NCBI RefSeq assembly: GCF_900142705.1 | Contig: NZ_FRBV01000009.1 | Span: 1 to 64,000, forward strand | Length of the DNA stretch: 64,000 nucleotides | Direction: 5' to 3' | Origin: Nitrosospira sp. Nsp11 | Lineage (GTDB): Bacteria; Pseudomonadota; Gammaproteobacteria; Burkholderiales; Nitrosomonadaceae | Part shown: positions 17,021-26,883 of the stretch, in pieces | Layout: each line of letters starts with the position of its first letter | Position numbering within the stretch: position 1 is the stretch's first letter | The notes under the pieces: generated by a model | The model's input: the letters and a program-made list of their open reading frames with translations, nothing else | Told to the model about the DNA's origin: nothing | Databases searched by the model: none | Translations under genes and position numbers: made by a program

Positions 17021-18256
17021 TTAAACCAGCACTTCGGCGGGTGGCGGATGGCCGAGAAATGCCGTCGGGCTTGCGGTCAAGCCGTAAGCACCCGATTGCA
17101 AAATGACAATTAAATCCCCGGCTTCCGCTTTGCTCATTTCCATGCGATCCGCGAGCAGATCCAGTGGCGTACAGAGCGGTCCCACCACCGAGACAATTTC
17201 CCTTTCGGCACTATTTACCTTGTTGCCGACGATTACGGGATAATTCTTGCGGATGACTTGGCCAAAATTTCCGGAAGCTGCGAGATGGTGATGCAATCCA
17301 CCATCAGTTACCAGGAATATTTGCCCTCTTGATTCTTTTCGCTCCAGTACACGGCATACATAAATGCCTGCCTCCGCTATCAGATAACGCCCAAGTTCGA
17401 TCACCACTTGCGCATCGGGAAGTTGCCGTCTCGCCTCAGGCATCAGGTGTCGTAAATTTTCACCGACCTCTGCTACATTCAATGGCTCGTCTCCAGGAAA
17501 ATAAGGCACCCCGAAGCCGCCGCCTATATTCAGCAAACGAACCGGACCGGGTGCGTGCCTGGCAAGGGAGATTCCCAGTTGCAAGGTCTTTTCGTGGGAT
17601 TCCTGGATAGCCGCCACTTTCAGATTTTGCGAGCCGCTAAAAATATGGAACCCTTCGAAATCGAGTTCAAGCTTAGCCATTCGGGCCAGCATTGCTGGAA
17701 CTCGTTCTGCATCGACGCCAAACGGCTTCGCTCCTCCGCCCATTTTCATGCTGGAGGATTTGAGTTCAAAATCCGGGTTGACACGGACCGCTACTTTCGG
17801 ACGAATACCAAGGTGATTGCCCAGATTGGCGATACGCTCCATTTCCTGCTCGGATTCCATATTAACGATAATGCCTGCAGCGATCGCGCAGGAAAGTTCC
17901 TGGTCGGCCTTCCCTGGCCCGGCAAAACTGACCTGACATGAAGGCATGGGTGTATCCAGAGCGATTTTCATTTCGCCGGCAGATGCCACGTCCAACCCAT
18001 CCACCAGACCAGCCATATGCTGCACAACCGCAGGCATGGGGTTAGCCTTCATTGCGTAGTGGAGGTGAACCTCGGCAGGAAGATGTTGACGCAGAAGGGC
18101 AATCCTATCCGTAATGCGCTGCCGGTCATAAGCATAGAATGGGGTTCTGCCTACCCGCTGCACCAACCGCTTGAGGGACATGCCTCCAATCTGAAGGCAG
18201 TCGTCGCGGCTCGAGAATTGAACCATTGAGGCATGTTTTGGCCGGACATTATTCAC
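17021..18256 (-). CDS. PLP-dependent decarboxylase, exosortase A system-associated (TIGR03099 type)
   Basis: A 411-residue fold type III decarboxylase related to diaminopimelate/ornithine decarboxylase (LysA). The PLP lysine is in HYAMKANP and the phosphate-binding glycine-rich loop in LLNIGGGFGVPY. The CGPLCTP-like segment of this family appears as VVGPLCTPLD. The start is a GTG overlapping the ligase stop as GTGA, so the two genes are translationally coupled. It presumably makes an amine that is joined to an acyl group by the flanking ligase and amidotransferase-like protein; this is inferred from conservation of the trio next to XrtA genes. Confidence 0.86.
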   Translation of the reverse strand: MNNVRPKHASMVQFSSRDDCLQIGGMSLKRLVQRVGRTPFYAYDRQRITDRIALLRQHLPAEVHLHYAMKANPMPAVVQHMAGLVDGLDVASAGEMKIALDTPMPSCQVSFAGPGKADQELSCAIAAGIIVNMESEQEMERIANLGNHLGIRPKVAVRVNPDFELKSSSMKMGGGAKPFGVDAERVPAMLARMAKLELDFEGFHIFSGSQNLKVAAIQESHEKTLQLGISLARHAPGPVRLLNIGGGFGVPYFPGDEPLNVAEVGENLRHLMPEARRQLPDAQVVIELGRYLIAEAGIYVCRVLERKESRGQIFLVTDGGLHHHLAASGNFGQVIRKNYPVIVGNKVNSAEREIVSVVGPLCTPLDLLADRMEMSKAEAGDLIVILQSGAYGLTASPTAFLGHPPPAEVLV

Positions 18257-19839
18257 GCGCCGGTCTCCATGAAAGTATTCTGCAATTCCTGGGCAAGGAA
18301 TTTCCGGTCAATTTTCCCGTTGGGGTTCCGCGGTAAATTGCCTTCCTTGCACTCGATCGAGCTCGGCAGCATGAAAGCGGGAAGATGAAGCTTACACGCC
18401 GCAAGCAACGCGTCCTGGTCAATTCTCGAGCCTGCTCGCGGCGTAACGATCAGAATAATGGCCTGCCCCAATACGGGGTGAGGAGCGCCAACGGCAGCGG
18501 CCTCTCCCACAAGCTCCGTCCCATAGATCACCTCTTCGATCTCGGTGGGGCTGACGCGATAGCCGGACGTCTTGATCATTTCATCGCGGCGGCCAATGAA
18601 ATACAGAAAACCTTCCTCATCCATGCGCACGGTATCACCCGACCACACCGCCAATTCCGGAATAGTCAACCCCGACTGGCGAGACGGAACGGGTTTGAAC
18701 CGCTCGGCGGTTTTTTCCTGGTCGTTCCAGTATCCCATGGAAACAAGCGCGCCACGATGCACCAACTCTCCCGGCTCCCCGGCCGCACAGAGTGATCCAT
18801 CCTCCCGTACCACCAGCACTTCCGCATTCGGGATGGCTTTACCTATGGAGTCGGGGCGTGCGACCACTTCCTCGGGTGGAAGAAAGGTCGAACGGAACGC
18901 CTCGGTGAGGCCATACATGAGAAATACTTCTGTATGAGGGAGAATGTTGCGCAGCAAATCGAGCGTCGCTCGCGGCATTGCCCCCCCGGAATTGGTGATG
19001 TAACGCAATGAATTATCCGCTGGCCAGTTCAATTGGGCCAGTTGAATCCACAACGGAGGCACTGCGGCAAGACCTGTGATTTTTTCGTCCTCAACCGTGT
19101 GGATGATATCCCGCGGCAGCAAATAATTCATCAGGACAGCGGTAGCTCCGACCTGAAATGCCGTGGTAAGCTGGTTGAGCCCATAATCGAAACTCAACGG
19201 CAGCACCGACAGAATTCGATCATCCGGCGTATTCTTGAGGTACTGAACTACGCTCGTTGCTCCCGCCACCAGGTTTCGGTGGGAAAGGACTACGCCTTTT
19301 GGCTTGCCGGTGCTTCCGGAAGTGTAGAGAATCGCAGCCATATCGCCATCAATACTATGATGCGCTTTAGCATGGCCCCGTGCCGTCAACGCGTCGCTCC
19401 ATGAGATGACACTAATGCCGGAAACGACGGGCGCAAGCTCGGCCGAACCCACTAGCATGATGGCATGCAGATCATGGCATTGCGGCAAAACGGTGGCAAG
19501 CAGCTTCAACCGGTCGGCTGAGGTGACGAGGACCCTGACATTGCAGTCGCGAAGAATGTAAGCCACCTGCTCCGGCTTCAGGAGCGGATTGACGGGTACG
19601 AATACGCCGCCCGCGGCTGCGGCACCATACAATGCGATAACAGTTTCCAGGCGTTTTTCGAGATAAATAGCGACGCGTTCGCCTCGCCCAAGCCCTAAAG
19701 CGAGCATGGCTGCGCCAGCTGAGCCAATATCCTCGGCCAATGCGCCATAGCTTGTTCGATTTCTCTGATGCACGAGCGCTTCTTTATCGGAAGCATGATC
19801 AGCAGACTTGAAGATGAGTTCGTGGAGGAGATCTGCCAT
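18253..19839 (-). CDS. Acyl-CoA ligase (AMP-forming), exosortase A system-associated (TIGR03098 type)
   Basis: A 528-residue adenylate-forming enzyme. The P-loop-like core motif YTSGSTGKPKGV, a YGLTEAFRST motif and WSGDTVRMDEEGFLYFIGRRDEMIK define the ANL superfamily; the C-terminal lysine is in NPNGKIDRKFL. It activates a carboxylic acid as acyl-AMP. First of the three-gene unit with decarboxylase and amidotransferase-like gene. A ribosome site GGAGGAG-like sequence is not near the ATG, which is preceded by AGGTATTTTCG. The acid is unknown. Confidence 0.86.
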   Translation of the reverse strand: MADLLHELIFKSADHASDKEALVHQRNRTSYGALAEDIGSAGAAMLALGLGRGERVAIYLEKRLETVIALYGAAAAGGVFVPVNPLLKPEQVAYILRDCNVRVLVTSADRLKLLATVLPQCHDLHAIMLVGSAELAPVVSGISVISWSDALTARGHAKAHHSIDGDMAAILYTSGSTGKPKGVVLSHRNLVAGATSVVQYLKNTPDDRILSVLPLSFDYGLNQLTTAFQVGATAVLMNYLLPRDIIHTVEDEKITGLAAVPPLWIQLAQLNWPADNSLRYITNSGGAMPRATLDLLRNILPHTEVFLMYGLTEAFRSTFLPPEEVVARPDSIGKAIPNAEVLVVREDGSLCAAGEPGELVHRGALVSMGYWNDQEKTAERFKPVPSRQSGLTIPELAVWSGDTVRMDEEGFLYFIGRRDEMIKTSGYRVSPTEIEEVIYGTELVGEAAAVGAPHPVLGQAIILIVTPRAGSRIDQDALLAACKLHLPAFMLPSSIECKEGNLPRNPNGKIDRKFLAQELQNTFMETGA

Positions 19840-19891
19840 CGAAAATACCTGTACGTAAAAAGGAAGGGGCGACGAATGTTATAAGGCGTGG

Positions 19892-21244
19892 CTATTTTAG
19901 CCGGTGGCGGTTCATTAAATCATAAATGGTGGGACGGCTGACGCCCAGTAGTTCCGCCGCCTTGACAACGTTCCCATCCACTCTTGCCAGTGCTTTCATC
20001 AAGGCATCGCGCTCCGCCCTGTCACGCACGTGGCGAAGGTTGATCGGTTCCGCCAAGCTGGTTGAAACCTGCAGCCCGAGATCGTCAACGCTGATTATGG
20101 GGCCGTCGGCCATGATGACAACGCGTTTAATACAGTTCTCCATTTCTCGTACGTTGCCAGGCCAAGGGTAGTTTTCGATCGCAGCGAGCGCCTCCTGGCT
20201 GAAATTCAGCGAAAGTCGCTTCTCCTGTGCACAGAACTTATTCTTGAAGTGATGCGCAAGCAATGCCGGATCCCCCATCCGATTTCGCAGCGGAGGAATT
20301 GTGATAACAATCTCGCTCAAGCGATAATATAAGTCTTCCCGGAAACGGCCTTCCTCGATCAGCTTCTTTAAATTCTGATGCGTCGCGCATACAACACGAA
20401 CGTCGACCGGGATCTCTTTACGTCCTCCAACTCTTTCGATCACTCTTTCCTGCAAGAAACGGAGAAGTTTTGCCTGTAACGGCATGGGCAAATCACCGAC
20501 CTCATCAAGAAAAAAAGTACCTTCATTAGCCAGCTCGATTTTTCCGGGCGTCTGCTTGACCGCTCCAGTATATGCGCCTTTTTCGTAGCCAAATAATTCG
20601 CTTTCCAGAAGCGTTTCCGGAATCGCGGCGCAATTGATTGCCATGAACCGTTTTTCTCTTCTGGCGCTTGCCTGATGCAGCGCTCTTGCCAGAATTTCCT
20701 TACCTGTACCGCTATCACCCAGCAGTATAACCGTGGCATCGGACGGGGCCACTTTCTCCACATTACGGCATACCTTGATCAGCGCGGGATCGCGGGTAAT
20801 AATTCCCGCTATGATGGGAGACGCCTGAGATTGCGATAACCTGCGGTTCTCCTGCTGCAACGCATGCAGGTAGTATGCTCTTTCTACCACCAACCCCAGC
20901 ATCTCTGGATCAAAAGGCTTTTGATGAAAATCGTAAGCCCCAGCCGCGATAGCCTTTAGTGCATTCCCATGATCCTGGTTACCGGTCAGAACGATCACCT
21001 TGATGTCCGGCGCAAGTTCAAGTATCTGTGCTAGCGTGGCGAGCCCTTCCGAGGCGCCATCCGGATCGGGCGGAAGTCCCAGATCCATAGTAACGACAGC
21101 AGGCTCATGCCGTCGGACCAAGGCAAGCGCGCTTTCGCGATCACCCGCCACGAATACTTCATAAGCGTCGAAACTCCAGCGCAATTGCTTCTGCAGGCCT
21201 GGATCATCCTCGATTACCAATAAACTCTTTTTATCCTGACTCAC
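19892..21244 (-). CDS. prsR: PEP-CTERM-box response regulator, sigma-54 activator
   Basis: A 450-residue NtrC-class regulator. A receiver domain with phospho-acceptor D54 (VTMDLGLPPD) is followed by an AAA+ domain with Walker A GDSGTGKE (176-183), the sigma-54 loop GAYTGA (223-228, phenylalanine replaced by tyrosine) and Walker B FFLDEVGDLP, and a C-terminal Fis-type helix-turn-helix (AAELLGVSRPTIYDLMNR). The acidic pocket with a PPDPDG insertion is typical of PrsR (TIGR02915). It would activate sigma-54 promoters of PEP-CTERM or exopolysaccharide genes, paired with PrsK immediately upstream. Start is GTG with AGAGGG before it. I did not find a clear -24/-12 promoter in the window. Confidence 0.9.
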   Translation of the reverse strand: MSQDKKSLLVIEDDPGLQKQLRWSFDAYEVFVAGDRESALALVRRHEPAVVTMDLGLPPDPDGASEGLATLAQILELAPDIKVIVLTGNQDHGNALKAIAAGAYDFHQKPFDPEMLGLVVERAYYLHALQQENRRLSQSQASPIIAGIITRDPALIKVCRNVEKVAPSDATVILLGDSGTGKEILARALHQASARREKRFMAINCAAIPETLLESELFGYEKGAYTGAVKQTPGKIELANEGTFFLDEVGDLPMPLQAKLLRFLQERVIERVGGRKEIPVDVRVVCATHQNLKKLIEEGRFREDLYYRLSEIVITIPPLRNRMGDPALLAHHFKNKFCAQEKRLSLNFSQEALAAIENYPWPGNVREMENCIKRVVIMADGPIISVDDLGLQVSTSLAEPINLRHVRDRAERDALMKALARVDGNVVKAAELLGVSRPTIYDLMNRHRLK

Positions 21245-21464
21245 CTGATGCCCTCTTACCTAAGCTTGAATTGAATCAACCTGACTTTGTACCGCTACTT
21301 CTAGTGGAACGTTTACGAAACATTTTTCATTTATGCGATGTATCGGTCTTTCTAACCTGGCGAGCGTATATCCATTGAAGCTTTCGACCGTTTGCTTGTC
21401 TTGGTACTGCAAGGGAAAGCTGCATTTTCGATCGCCTACTGCATCTCCAAAAACGAATCCCACA

Positions 21465-23546
21465 CTATCTAGCCACTACTTTAACGATGGAAGCACTTTG
21501 ATGAAGAGGCAGGATGATGCGGAAAACCGTGCCATTCGATTCACTGCTGGTAACCTCCAATTCCCCACCTAGTTCAGACACGTATTCCTTGCTTTCAAAC
21601 ACGCCGATGCCCATACCCGCGGATTTGGTGGATTCGAAAGGTTTAAAAAGTTTTTCGCGAATGAATTCTTCGCTCATACCATGGCCGGTATCCTTTATTT
21701 CAACTATCGCGCAATTCTGCTCTCTTCTCAGCCGAACCCGAACCTGCCCGTTCTTTGAGGTCGCCTCGATCGCGTTCTGGATGAGATGTCCCATGACTCT
21801 CTCAAGACGGGACGAGTTTGCGCACACTGCAAGGCTCGTATCCTGTATTTCAAGAATCGGCGCAGGTTCGGCAACGGATTTACTTTTTACCGCTTCTTGT
21901 AACAACGGCGCGATAAAAAGAGGAACCGAATTCTCGGGCGAATCGACACTGCTTAGTTTTTCCAGTAGCCGCTTCATTTTTTGAACGGAGAGATATACCG
22001 TTTCGATCATGTCTACTTGGAATTGCGGGTTATTTTTATGCTTCTCAGCATTGGAAAGCAAAAGCGATAACTGTGAAACGAGATTTTTCAAGTCGTGCAC
22101 TACGAACGTCGACATACGATTAAAGGATTCAAACTGACGCGCCACCATAAGCGCATTGGCCGCCTCTTGCTGCGCCAGGTAACTTGCAGCTTGATTGCCC
22201 GCAACCTTGAGCAGATCACTCACCTCCCAGTTCAGATTGACCCTACTTCTTGGCTGCGCCAGCACTACAAAACCAAATAGTTTCCGATGTTGAATCAGCG
22301 GCACCACGAGCCATGCCCTGCCTATGGTTTGCAACCATTGAGGCAGAGCAACTGCTGAATATTTTTCAGGATTTATGGCGTATTCCTGTAAATCGACCAC
22401 CCACTCTTTGTTTCCCAGAAATTGACAGAAAGGGCTGGTCAGAGGCTCAAGCCCGCCAGTCGCCGGCATATTCCAATGCGTTACAGGCTCGCAATTACCG
22501 GATTCCCTGCAGATCCACAGGCTCCCGGCAGGGCTTTCAACCAATTGCGCCAATGCCTGGATCACGCGCTCACCCAGTACGTGCCCACCGTCCGAGAGCG
22601 TGCGCGTAAAACGCAGCCATTCTTCCCGGTAGTCGTAGTTGTAGCTGAAAAAGTGCTTGCTGATGAAGACCCTGAGCCAGGAACGCAAAGTACCCGAAAA
22701 CAATACGGCCAATAGCAGAACCACAGCGCCAAATAAAAAACTCACCTGCATGACGATGCCCCAGCTTCCCCCAAAAAAACGGAGGTAGTAGCCGGCGGCA
22801 GCCATTGCCAGTAGATAGGCTGCGGTGCCGAACAATGCTGCTGAATAAAAAAGAATATGACGAGATACCGCGATGCCGACTGACCATTGGGGATTTCGCG
22901 CAGCCGAAACGGCGACGAGCGGAACAACCAGCGCATTAACTATCCCGCGTGCCGCCCATATTTCAGGATTCACGTGCCTAAGCAGCAGCGCATCGCTGTA
23001 TAAGTAAAAATCATAGGCAAAGATGCCCCCGATGCCGAGGCATGCGAATTTTATTCCCCAACGCTGCTTGACCGGCGTATTTCTGTAAAGCTGCTCTACC
23101 AGAATCATGCCGAGTATTGCCATTGCCAGGCTTCCAGCGATATTATCGATGAAGTCAATCGTTTTATGCGATGAAAAGTCAAAGTCAGCCTGAGAGTAGA
23201 GCGCAACGATGAAGCACCCGATATACATCATCATTATTGCAACCAGGGCCGGACTGATCTTCACGATGGATGAGTCATCTTTCCGATACAGCCCCAGCGA
23301 CATAATGAGAAAGACAGTCCAGCCCCCATTTCTGGCAATTTCGAGTGTATCTGTCAGGAGCGAGAGGGGGAGATTCTGGTTAGCTTGATAAGCGAGCAAT
23401 GACGCCCAGAATGCAGAAAGGAGGCAGGCTATCGGTAACACGATCCCGTGCAGACGACCTCGCCAGCTTGTTACCAAAAGTAAAGCCAGGAAAAAATGCG
23501 CGACTGCCGCTAGCGTGTAGCTGGCCGTCGCTATATTCATCAACAT
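21465..23546 (-). CDS. prsK: XrtA/PEP-CTERM system histidine kinase PrsK
   Basis: A 693-residue membrane histidine kinase. About eight N-terminal hydrophobic helices (residues 5-300) are followed by a GAF-like region, then a HisKA-type segment FVVHDLKNLVSQL with the phospho-accepting histidine, and an ATPase domain (GTGHGMSEEFI, KSAGMGIGVF). This is the architecture of PrsK (TIGR02916), partner of PrsR, from which it is separated by 220 gene-free bases. In most XrtA loci the sugar transferase gene directly precedes prsK; here 442 bases of non-coding DNA intervene. Confidence 0.88.
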   Translation of the reverse strand: MLMNIATASYTLAAVAHFFLALLLVTSWRGRLHGIVLPIACLLSAFWASLLAYQANQNLPLSLLTDTLEIARNGGWTVFLIMSLGLYRKDDSSIVKISPALVAIMMMYIGCFIVALYSQADFDFSSHKTIDFIDNIAGSLAMAILGMILVEQLYRNTPVKQRWGIKFACLGIGGIFAYDFYLYSDALLLRHVNPEIWAARGIVNALVVPLVAVSAARNPQWSVGIAVSRHILFYSAALFGTAAYLLAMAAAGYYLRFFGGSWGIVMQVSFLFGAVVLLLAVLFSGTLRSWLRVFISKHFFSYNYDYREEWLRFTRTLSDGGHVLGERVIQALAQLVESPAGSLWICRESGNCEPVTHWNMPATGGLEPLTSPFCQFLGNKEWVVDLQEYAINPEKYSAVALPQWLQTIGRAWLVVPLIQHRKLFGFVVLAQPRSRVNLNWEVSDLLKVAGNQAASYLAQQEAANALMVARQFESFNRMSTFVVHDLKNLVSQLSLLLSNAEKHKNNPQFQVDMIETVYLSVQKMKRLLEKLSSVDSPENSVPLFIAPLLQEAVKSKSVAEPAPILEIQDTSLAVCANSSRLERVMGHLIQNAIEATSKNGQVRVRLRREQNCAIVEIKDTGHGMSEEFIREKLFKPFESTKSAGMGIGVFESKEYVSELGGELEVTSSESNGTVFRIILPLHQSASIVKVVAR

Positions 23547-23988
23547 GTTATATCGCTGCGCTTAAGGGAGCCTTCAAGCAGGTCGCCCGTGGAGCGTGTT
23601 GCAAAAATCGGGGTGATCACAAGATGGGCGGAGAAGGTCTTGGTTTGCCCCACATGCCAAGACGGGCAACGACATGAATGCCCGATTTTGCCGCTCATGT
23701 GCCAGTGGAGCGAAGGGATGGCGGCTTTGAGAGCCACCCGCTTTGTCGATCTCGCGGCGAAAGGGAGGCGCCCTAAAGTGTTGTGCGAGGGATAGCGCGG
23801 AGCGGCGATCCGGCAGTGCCGGGAATATCGCGGTCGCGCTTCTGGCGCCAATATCCCGCTCTGGCGTCGCGCCTTCCTCGGGAAGGTGCCGTCCCGCCCT
23901 GAGCGGTCGCACCATTCGCGTCGCCGCCTTTCGCGCATTCCATTCCGCAATGCCGCCACGCCCGCGCAGGACTTGAAGGCGTCCCACA
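23547..23988. other. GC-rich non-coding segment inside the XrtA locus
   Basis: A 442-base stretch between the sugar transferase and PrsK genes. It is visibly richer in G and C than its surroundings, and long frames are open on both strands, as expected of GC-rich non-coding DNA, but their translations are arginine-rich and match no family I know. A short hairpin CCGGCAGTGCCGG is present near 23811. It may be an inserted repeat or decayed gene. No terminal inverted repeats were found. Confidence 0.4.
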
Positions 23989-25389
23989 TCATCTTCCACC
24001 CTTCCCCAGCACGACAACTTCAACGGTATCTATCAGGATAATTACATCAAGAAACAGGCTGTGGTTCTTCACATAATAAAGATCGTACTGAAGCTTTTCG
24101 ATGGCGTCCTCTACCGACGCGCCATACCGGTAGCGCACTTGGGCCCATCCGGTTATGCCCGGCTTGATGCTGTGCCTAACATTGTAATAGGGAACTTTCA
24201 TGCAAAGCTGGTCTACAAAATAAGGCCTTTCCGGACGGGGACCGACAAAACTCATGTCACCATTCAAGACATTCAATATCTGGGGAAGCTCATCGATTCT
24301 CAGTTTACGAATAATTCTACCCACTCGTGTTATCCGGGGATCATCCGTTGTCGCCCATTGCGGCGTTCCTCCTTTCTCCGCATCAGCCCGCATGCTGCGG
24401 AATTTCAGAACCATAAATATTTTCCCGCCCTTTCCAACCCTTTCCTGCCGGTAAAAAATGGGGGTACCGTCCTCTAACAGAATACAAAGAGCGGCAATCA
24501 ACATTACAGGTAGCGTAACAGCCAGAAGGACGCCGCTCGCGGCCAAGTCGAAAACGCGTTTAATACCGGATCTAAGCAGGCTTTGGTCGAACCCGCCGCC
24601 AAAAACCAGCCAGCTCGGGTAGAGGGTATTTACTCGAATTTGCCCCCGTTCACGCTCAAAAAAAGCGGCTGAGTCAGTCACCTTTATCCCGTTCAGCTTG
24701 CATTCCAGCAGGTCCTGAATAGGAAAACATCCGCCGCGACGTTCCTGAATTGCGATAATGATCTCCCCTGCCCCATGGCGATTAGCGAGAGATATCAAGG
24801 AATCCACATTCGGCAGAACGGCAGAGGCTGGCACATGAAGTTCTTCATCCGGCAACGGGACAAAACCAATGATCTTGAATCCCCTGTGTCCTGACTCGCT
24901 TTTTTTAGTTTGTTCGACGAACTCCTTAGCTTTGCCACCTATGCCCAACACGATGGCCCGTGACTCCAGGATGCCCAGGCTGGACCATTTAAGAAAAGCC
25001 GCTCGTGTCAGGAGAATCCCGGACAGAGCAAAAAGCATTACCAGCCCCAATATGCCACGGCCAAGATAGAGGTCAGGCAGCAAATAAAAAACCAGCGTCG
25101 TTATTCCGAATCCGAGCATCATGGAAGGCATGAGGCGGAATAAAGTGTCCTTGATATCCAGGCGGGAATCCAATTGATATAACCCCATGGCGGACATGCA
25201 GAGGATCATGACAAAGGTGAAAGTCCCCGCCTCGGGAAGCAAGGACGAGAAAGAGAAGGGAAAGGGGTCAGCTTGATCAAAAAAACGAATAGTTACCCCG
25301 AGATATACCATGAACATCAGCACGAGAATTTCAGCACTGATAAGCAGGATCACGGTTCTGGAAATGAAGTGATTATAAATCCGAAACAA
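23989..25389 (-). CDS. Undecaprenyl-phosphate sugar transferase, XrtA/PEP-CTERM system (TIGR03013 type)
   Basis: A 466-residue polyprenyl glycosylphosphotransferase. Several N-terminal helices (residues 10-130), a nucleotide-binding-like middle domain ([13 protein letters not shown]) and a C-terminal bacterial sugar transferase domain with [43 protein letters not shown] and [13 protein letters not shown]. It would load the first sugar phosphate on undecaprenyl phosphate for exopolysaccharide synthesis. The start is TTG at 25389, accepted because GAGGAA lies 6-7 bases upstream and no ATG fits the family's N-terminus. Confidence 0.9.
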   Translation of the reverse strand: MFRIYNHFISRTVILLISAEILVLMFMVYLGVTIRFFDQADPFPFSFSSLLPEAGTFTFVMILCMSAMGLYQLDSRLDIKDTLFRLMPSMMLGFGITTLVFYLLPDLYLGRGILGLVMLFALSGILLTRAAFLKWSSLGILESRAIVLGIGGKAKEFVEQTKKSESGHRGFKIIGFVPLPDEELHVPASAVLPNVDSLISLANRHGAGEIIIAIQERRGGCFPIQDLLECKLNGIKVTDSAAFFERERGQIRVNTLYPSWLVFGGGFDQSLLRSGIKRVFDLAASGVLLAVTLPVMLIAALCILLEDGTPIFYRQERVGKGGKIFMVLKFRSMRADAEKGGTPQWATTDDPRITRVGRIIRKLRIDELPQILNVLNGDMSFVGPRPERPYFVDQLCMKVPYYNVRHSIKPGITGWAQVRYRYGASVEDAIEKLQYDLYYVKNHSLFLDVIILIDTVEVVVLGKGGR

Positions 25390-26037
25390 TTTCGTTCCTC
25401 ATCAGTATCTTATGAGCTCCCAGGCACTTCTCGCTCAGCCCAAGGTCAGCGCAAACCGCCTCAAGCGACACCGGTTAAAGTTTACTTCTAGTTAATGTTT
25501 GCACGCCTCCGATCGAAACGTCCGCGCCGTTGCCCTTGATATTATTGAGCGTGCATCGTAAATGTTGAAAAGATTATTAATGGACGTCTGGTTCACCAAT
25601 CACCTGAGCAGTTTCTTGTCTCCGCGGGATAAGCCTTTAATTTACGAAAGTATTATATAGTCAGCTAACGTCAAGTCCTATATGCATCATATCAACTTCA
25701 CCGGCAAGAACAATTGGACTTTGGTACGCTAACGAGCAAATTGGAGTTCTTTGCGGTTTTAAAACAGATTAATGCTCCTCCACAACTGGAGAGGCTTGGG
25801 CACGATATGGATGTGTGCGAGCTAGACGCAATTCACCTCGTCAATTACGCATTTGCGTAAGCGAAAAGTGAATCGGGAAGTATAAAAAGGAACAGTGCTT
25901 TGAACCAAGGCTTGGCGGTGCAAGTACAAGCGTAAAACGCTTATTATTTATGGAATGCCCGGTGAATTTGCTGCACTGGCGCAGCGAGCCTGATCAGGAT
26001 GAAATAAGCAAATGCGAGAGCGTAAATATCTAGCAAC
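25390..26037. promoter_or_regulatory. Long upstream region of the exopolysaccharide gene, with a palindrome
   Basis: About 650 gene-free, AT-rich bases upstream of the sugar transferase. A perfect palindrome TTACGCA-TT-TGCGTAA lies at 25845-25860, which may be a regulator site. To its right, on the plus strand, TATAAA at 25881-25886 and a small hairpin followed by ATTATTTAT (about 25928-25950) could bound a short transcript, but the evidence is thin. No protein gene is supported. Confidence 0.3.
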
Positions 26038-26189
26038 CTGTCGGACTTAAAGGAAATCGATTGCAAGAATGTCTGGTCAGCTCATATTTCCGCGCTTTTT
26101 CGGTCAATAGAATAACTATTGACCTTCAAAATCCTCAAAATTTTTTCTCACCCAGTCACTTTTTCGCTGCGACTCTTCAAGTCCGACAG
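26038..26189 (-). repeat. MITE-like element, family B, copy 1
   Basis: A 152-bp element with ends CTGTCGGACTT and AAGTCCGACAG. Its central hairpin GGTCAATAG/CTATTGACC (26102-26110 and 26116-26124, loop AATAA) is a perfect 9-bp stem. Read on the minus strand it aligns along its length with the element at 35602-35745. It begins four bases after the TAG stop of the response regulator gene at 26194. Confidence 0.82.
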
Positions 26190-26193
26190 AATG

Positions 26194-26859
26194 CTAGTGG
26201 TCGATTCGTGTCGAGTCATGTGACGACATGGAGCCCTTCACAATCAGCGCCAGCTTGAGTCGATCGGCAATGTCCAGCTTGCGAAAGACCTCGGTCAAAT
26301 GAGCCTTCACTGTACGCTCCGTGATAGCCAGCCGCCGCGCGATTTGTTTATTGGTTTCACCATTTCCGACAAGCGTAGCAATTTCATATTCGCGCCGCGT
26401 TAAATTCGCGAGTAATTCCCCAACGGCCTCTTTAATTTTATTCTTTTCCCGCGTGATCGTGACAAGTTCATTCAGCAGATGCCAGCTATGCGATCTCCGA
26501 ATCCACAACTCGCCTTGCTGAACAGCCACAACGGCATTTTTAAGCTGCTCAGGTTTTACGTCGCGCTGGCAACATCCCCTTACTCCCGTTCTGAATAATG
26601 CCCACTCGATCTCGTCGGCGATCGGATAGCTCAAAATAATGACTTTAGTCTCCGGATTCAATTTCATGAGCGCCGCGATTCCGTTTAGCCCATCCAGTTT
26701 TGGCAAATCATGATCGAGCAGGAGGATCTGTGGTTTTAGACGTACCAATTCGTCCCTGAGCGAGTCCAAATTAGTTGAACAGAATACGGGGGCAACGCCG
26801 CGCACCCCCTGTTCCCATCGATACAGGTCGTCTTGAAACTGACTAGCAAGCAAAATCAA
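26194..26859 (-). CDS. NarL/LuxR-type response regulator
   Basis: A 221-residue two-domain regulator. A receiver-like domain (residues 1-120) has the aspartate region LLLDHDLPKLDG (D49/D51) but lacks a clear N-terminal acidic pair, since it begins MILLASQFQDD. A LuxR-type helix-turn-helix follows at about 149-205 (LTRREYEIATLVGNGETNKQIARRLAITERTVKAHL). The start is TTG with GGGAG upstream; an ATG is not available at the right place. It lies 24 bases after another receiver-only gene on the same strand. No histidine kinase is adjacent. Target genes are unknown. Confidence 0.8.
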   Translation of the reverse strand: MILLASQFQDDLYRWEQGVRGVAPVFCSTNLDSLRDELVRLKPQILLLDHDLPKLDGLNGIAALMKLNPETKVIILSYPIADEIEWALFRTGVRGCCQRDVKPEQLKNAVVAVQQGELWIRRSHSWHLLNELVTITREKNKIKEAVGELLANLTRREYEIATLVGNGETNKQIARRLAITERTVKAHLTEVFRKLDIADRLKLALIVKGSMSSHDSTRIDH

Positions 26860-26883
26860 GAATGTCTCCCATCAAAATCCGGA

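Noticed and set aside
23574-24023. 149-codon frame between prsK and the sugar transferase
   Set aside because: Arginine-rich composition typical of a random frame in GC-rich DNA, overlaps the transferase end, and several other frames there are equally open.
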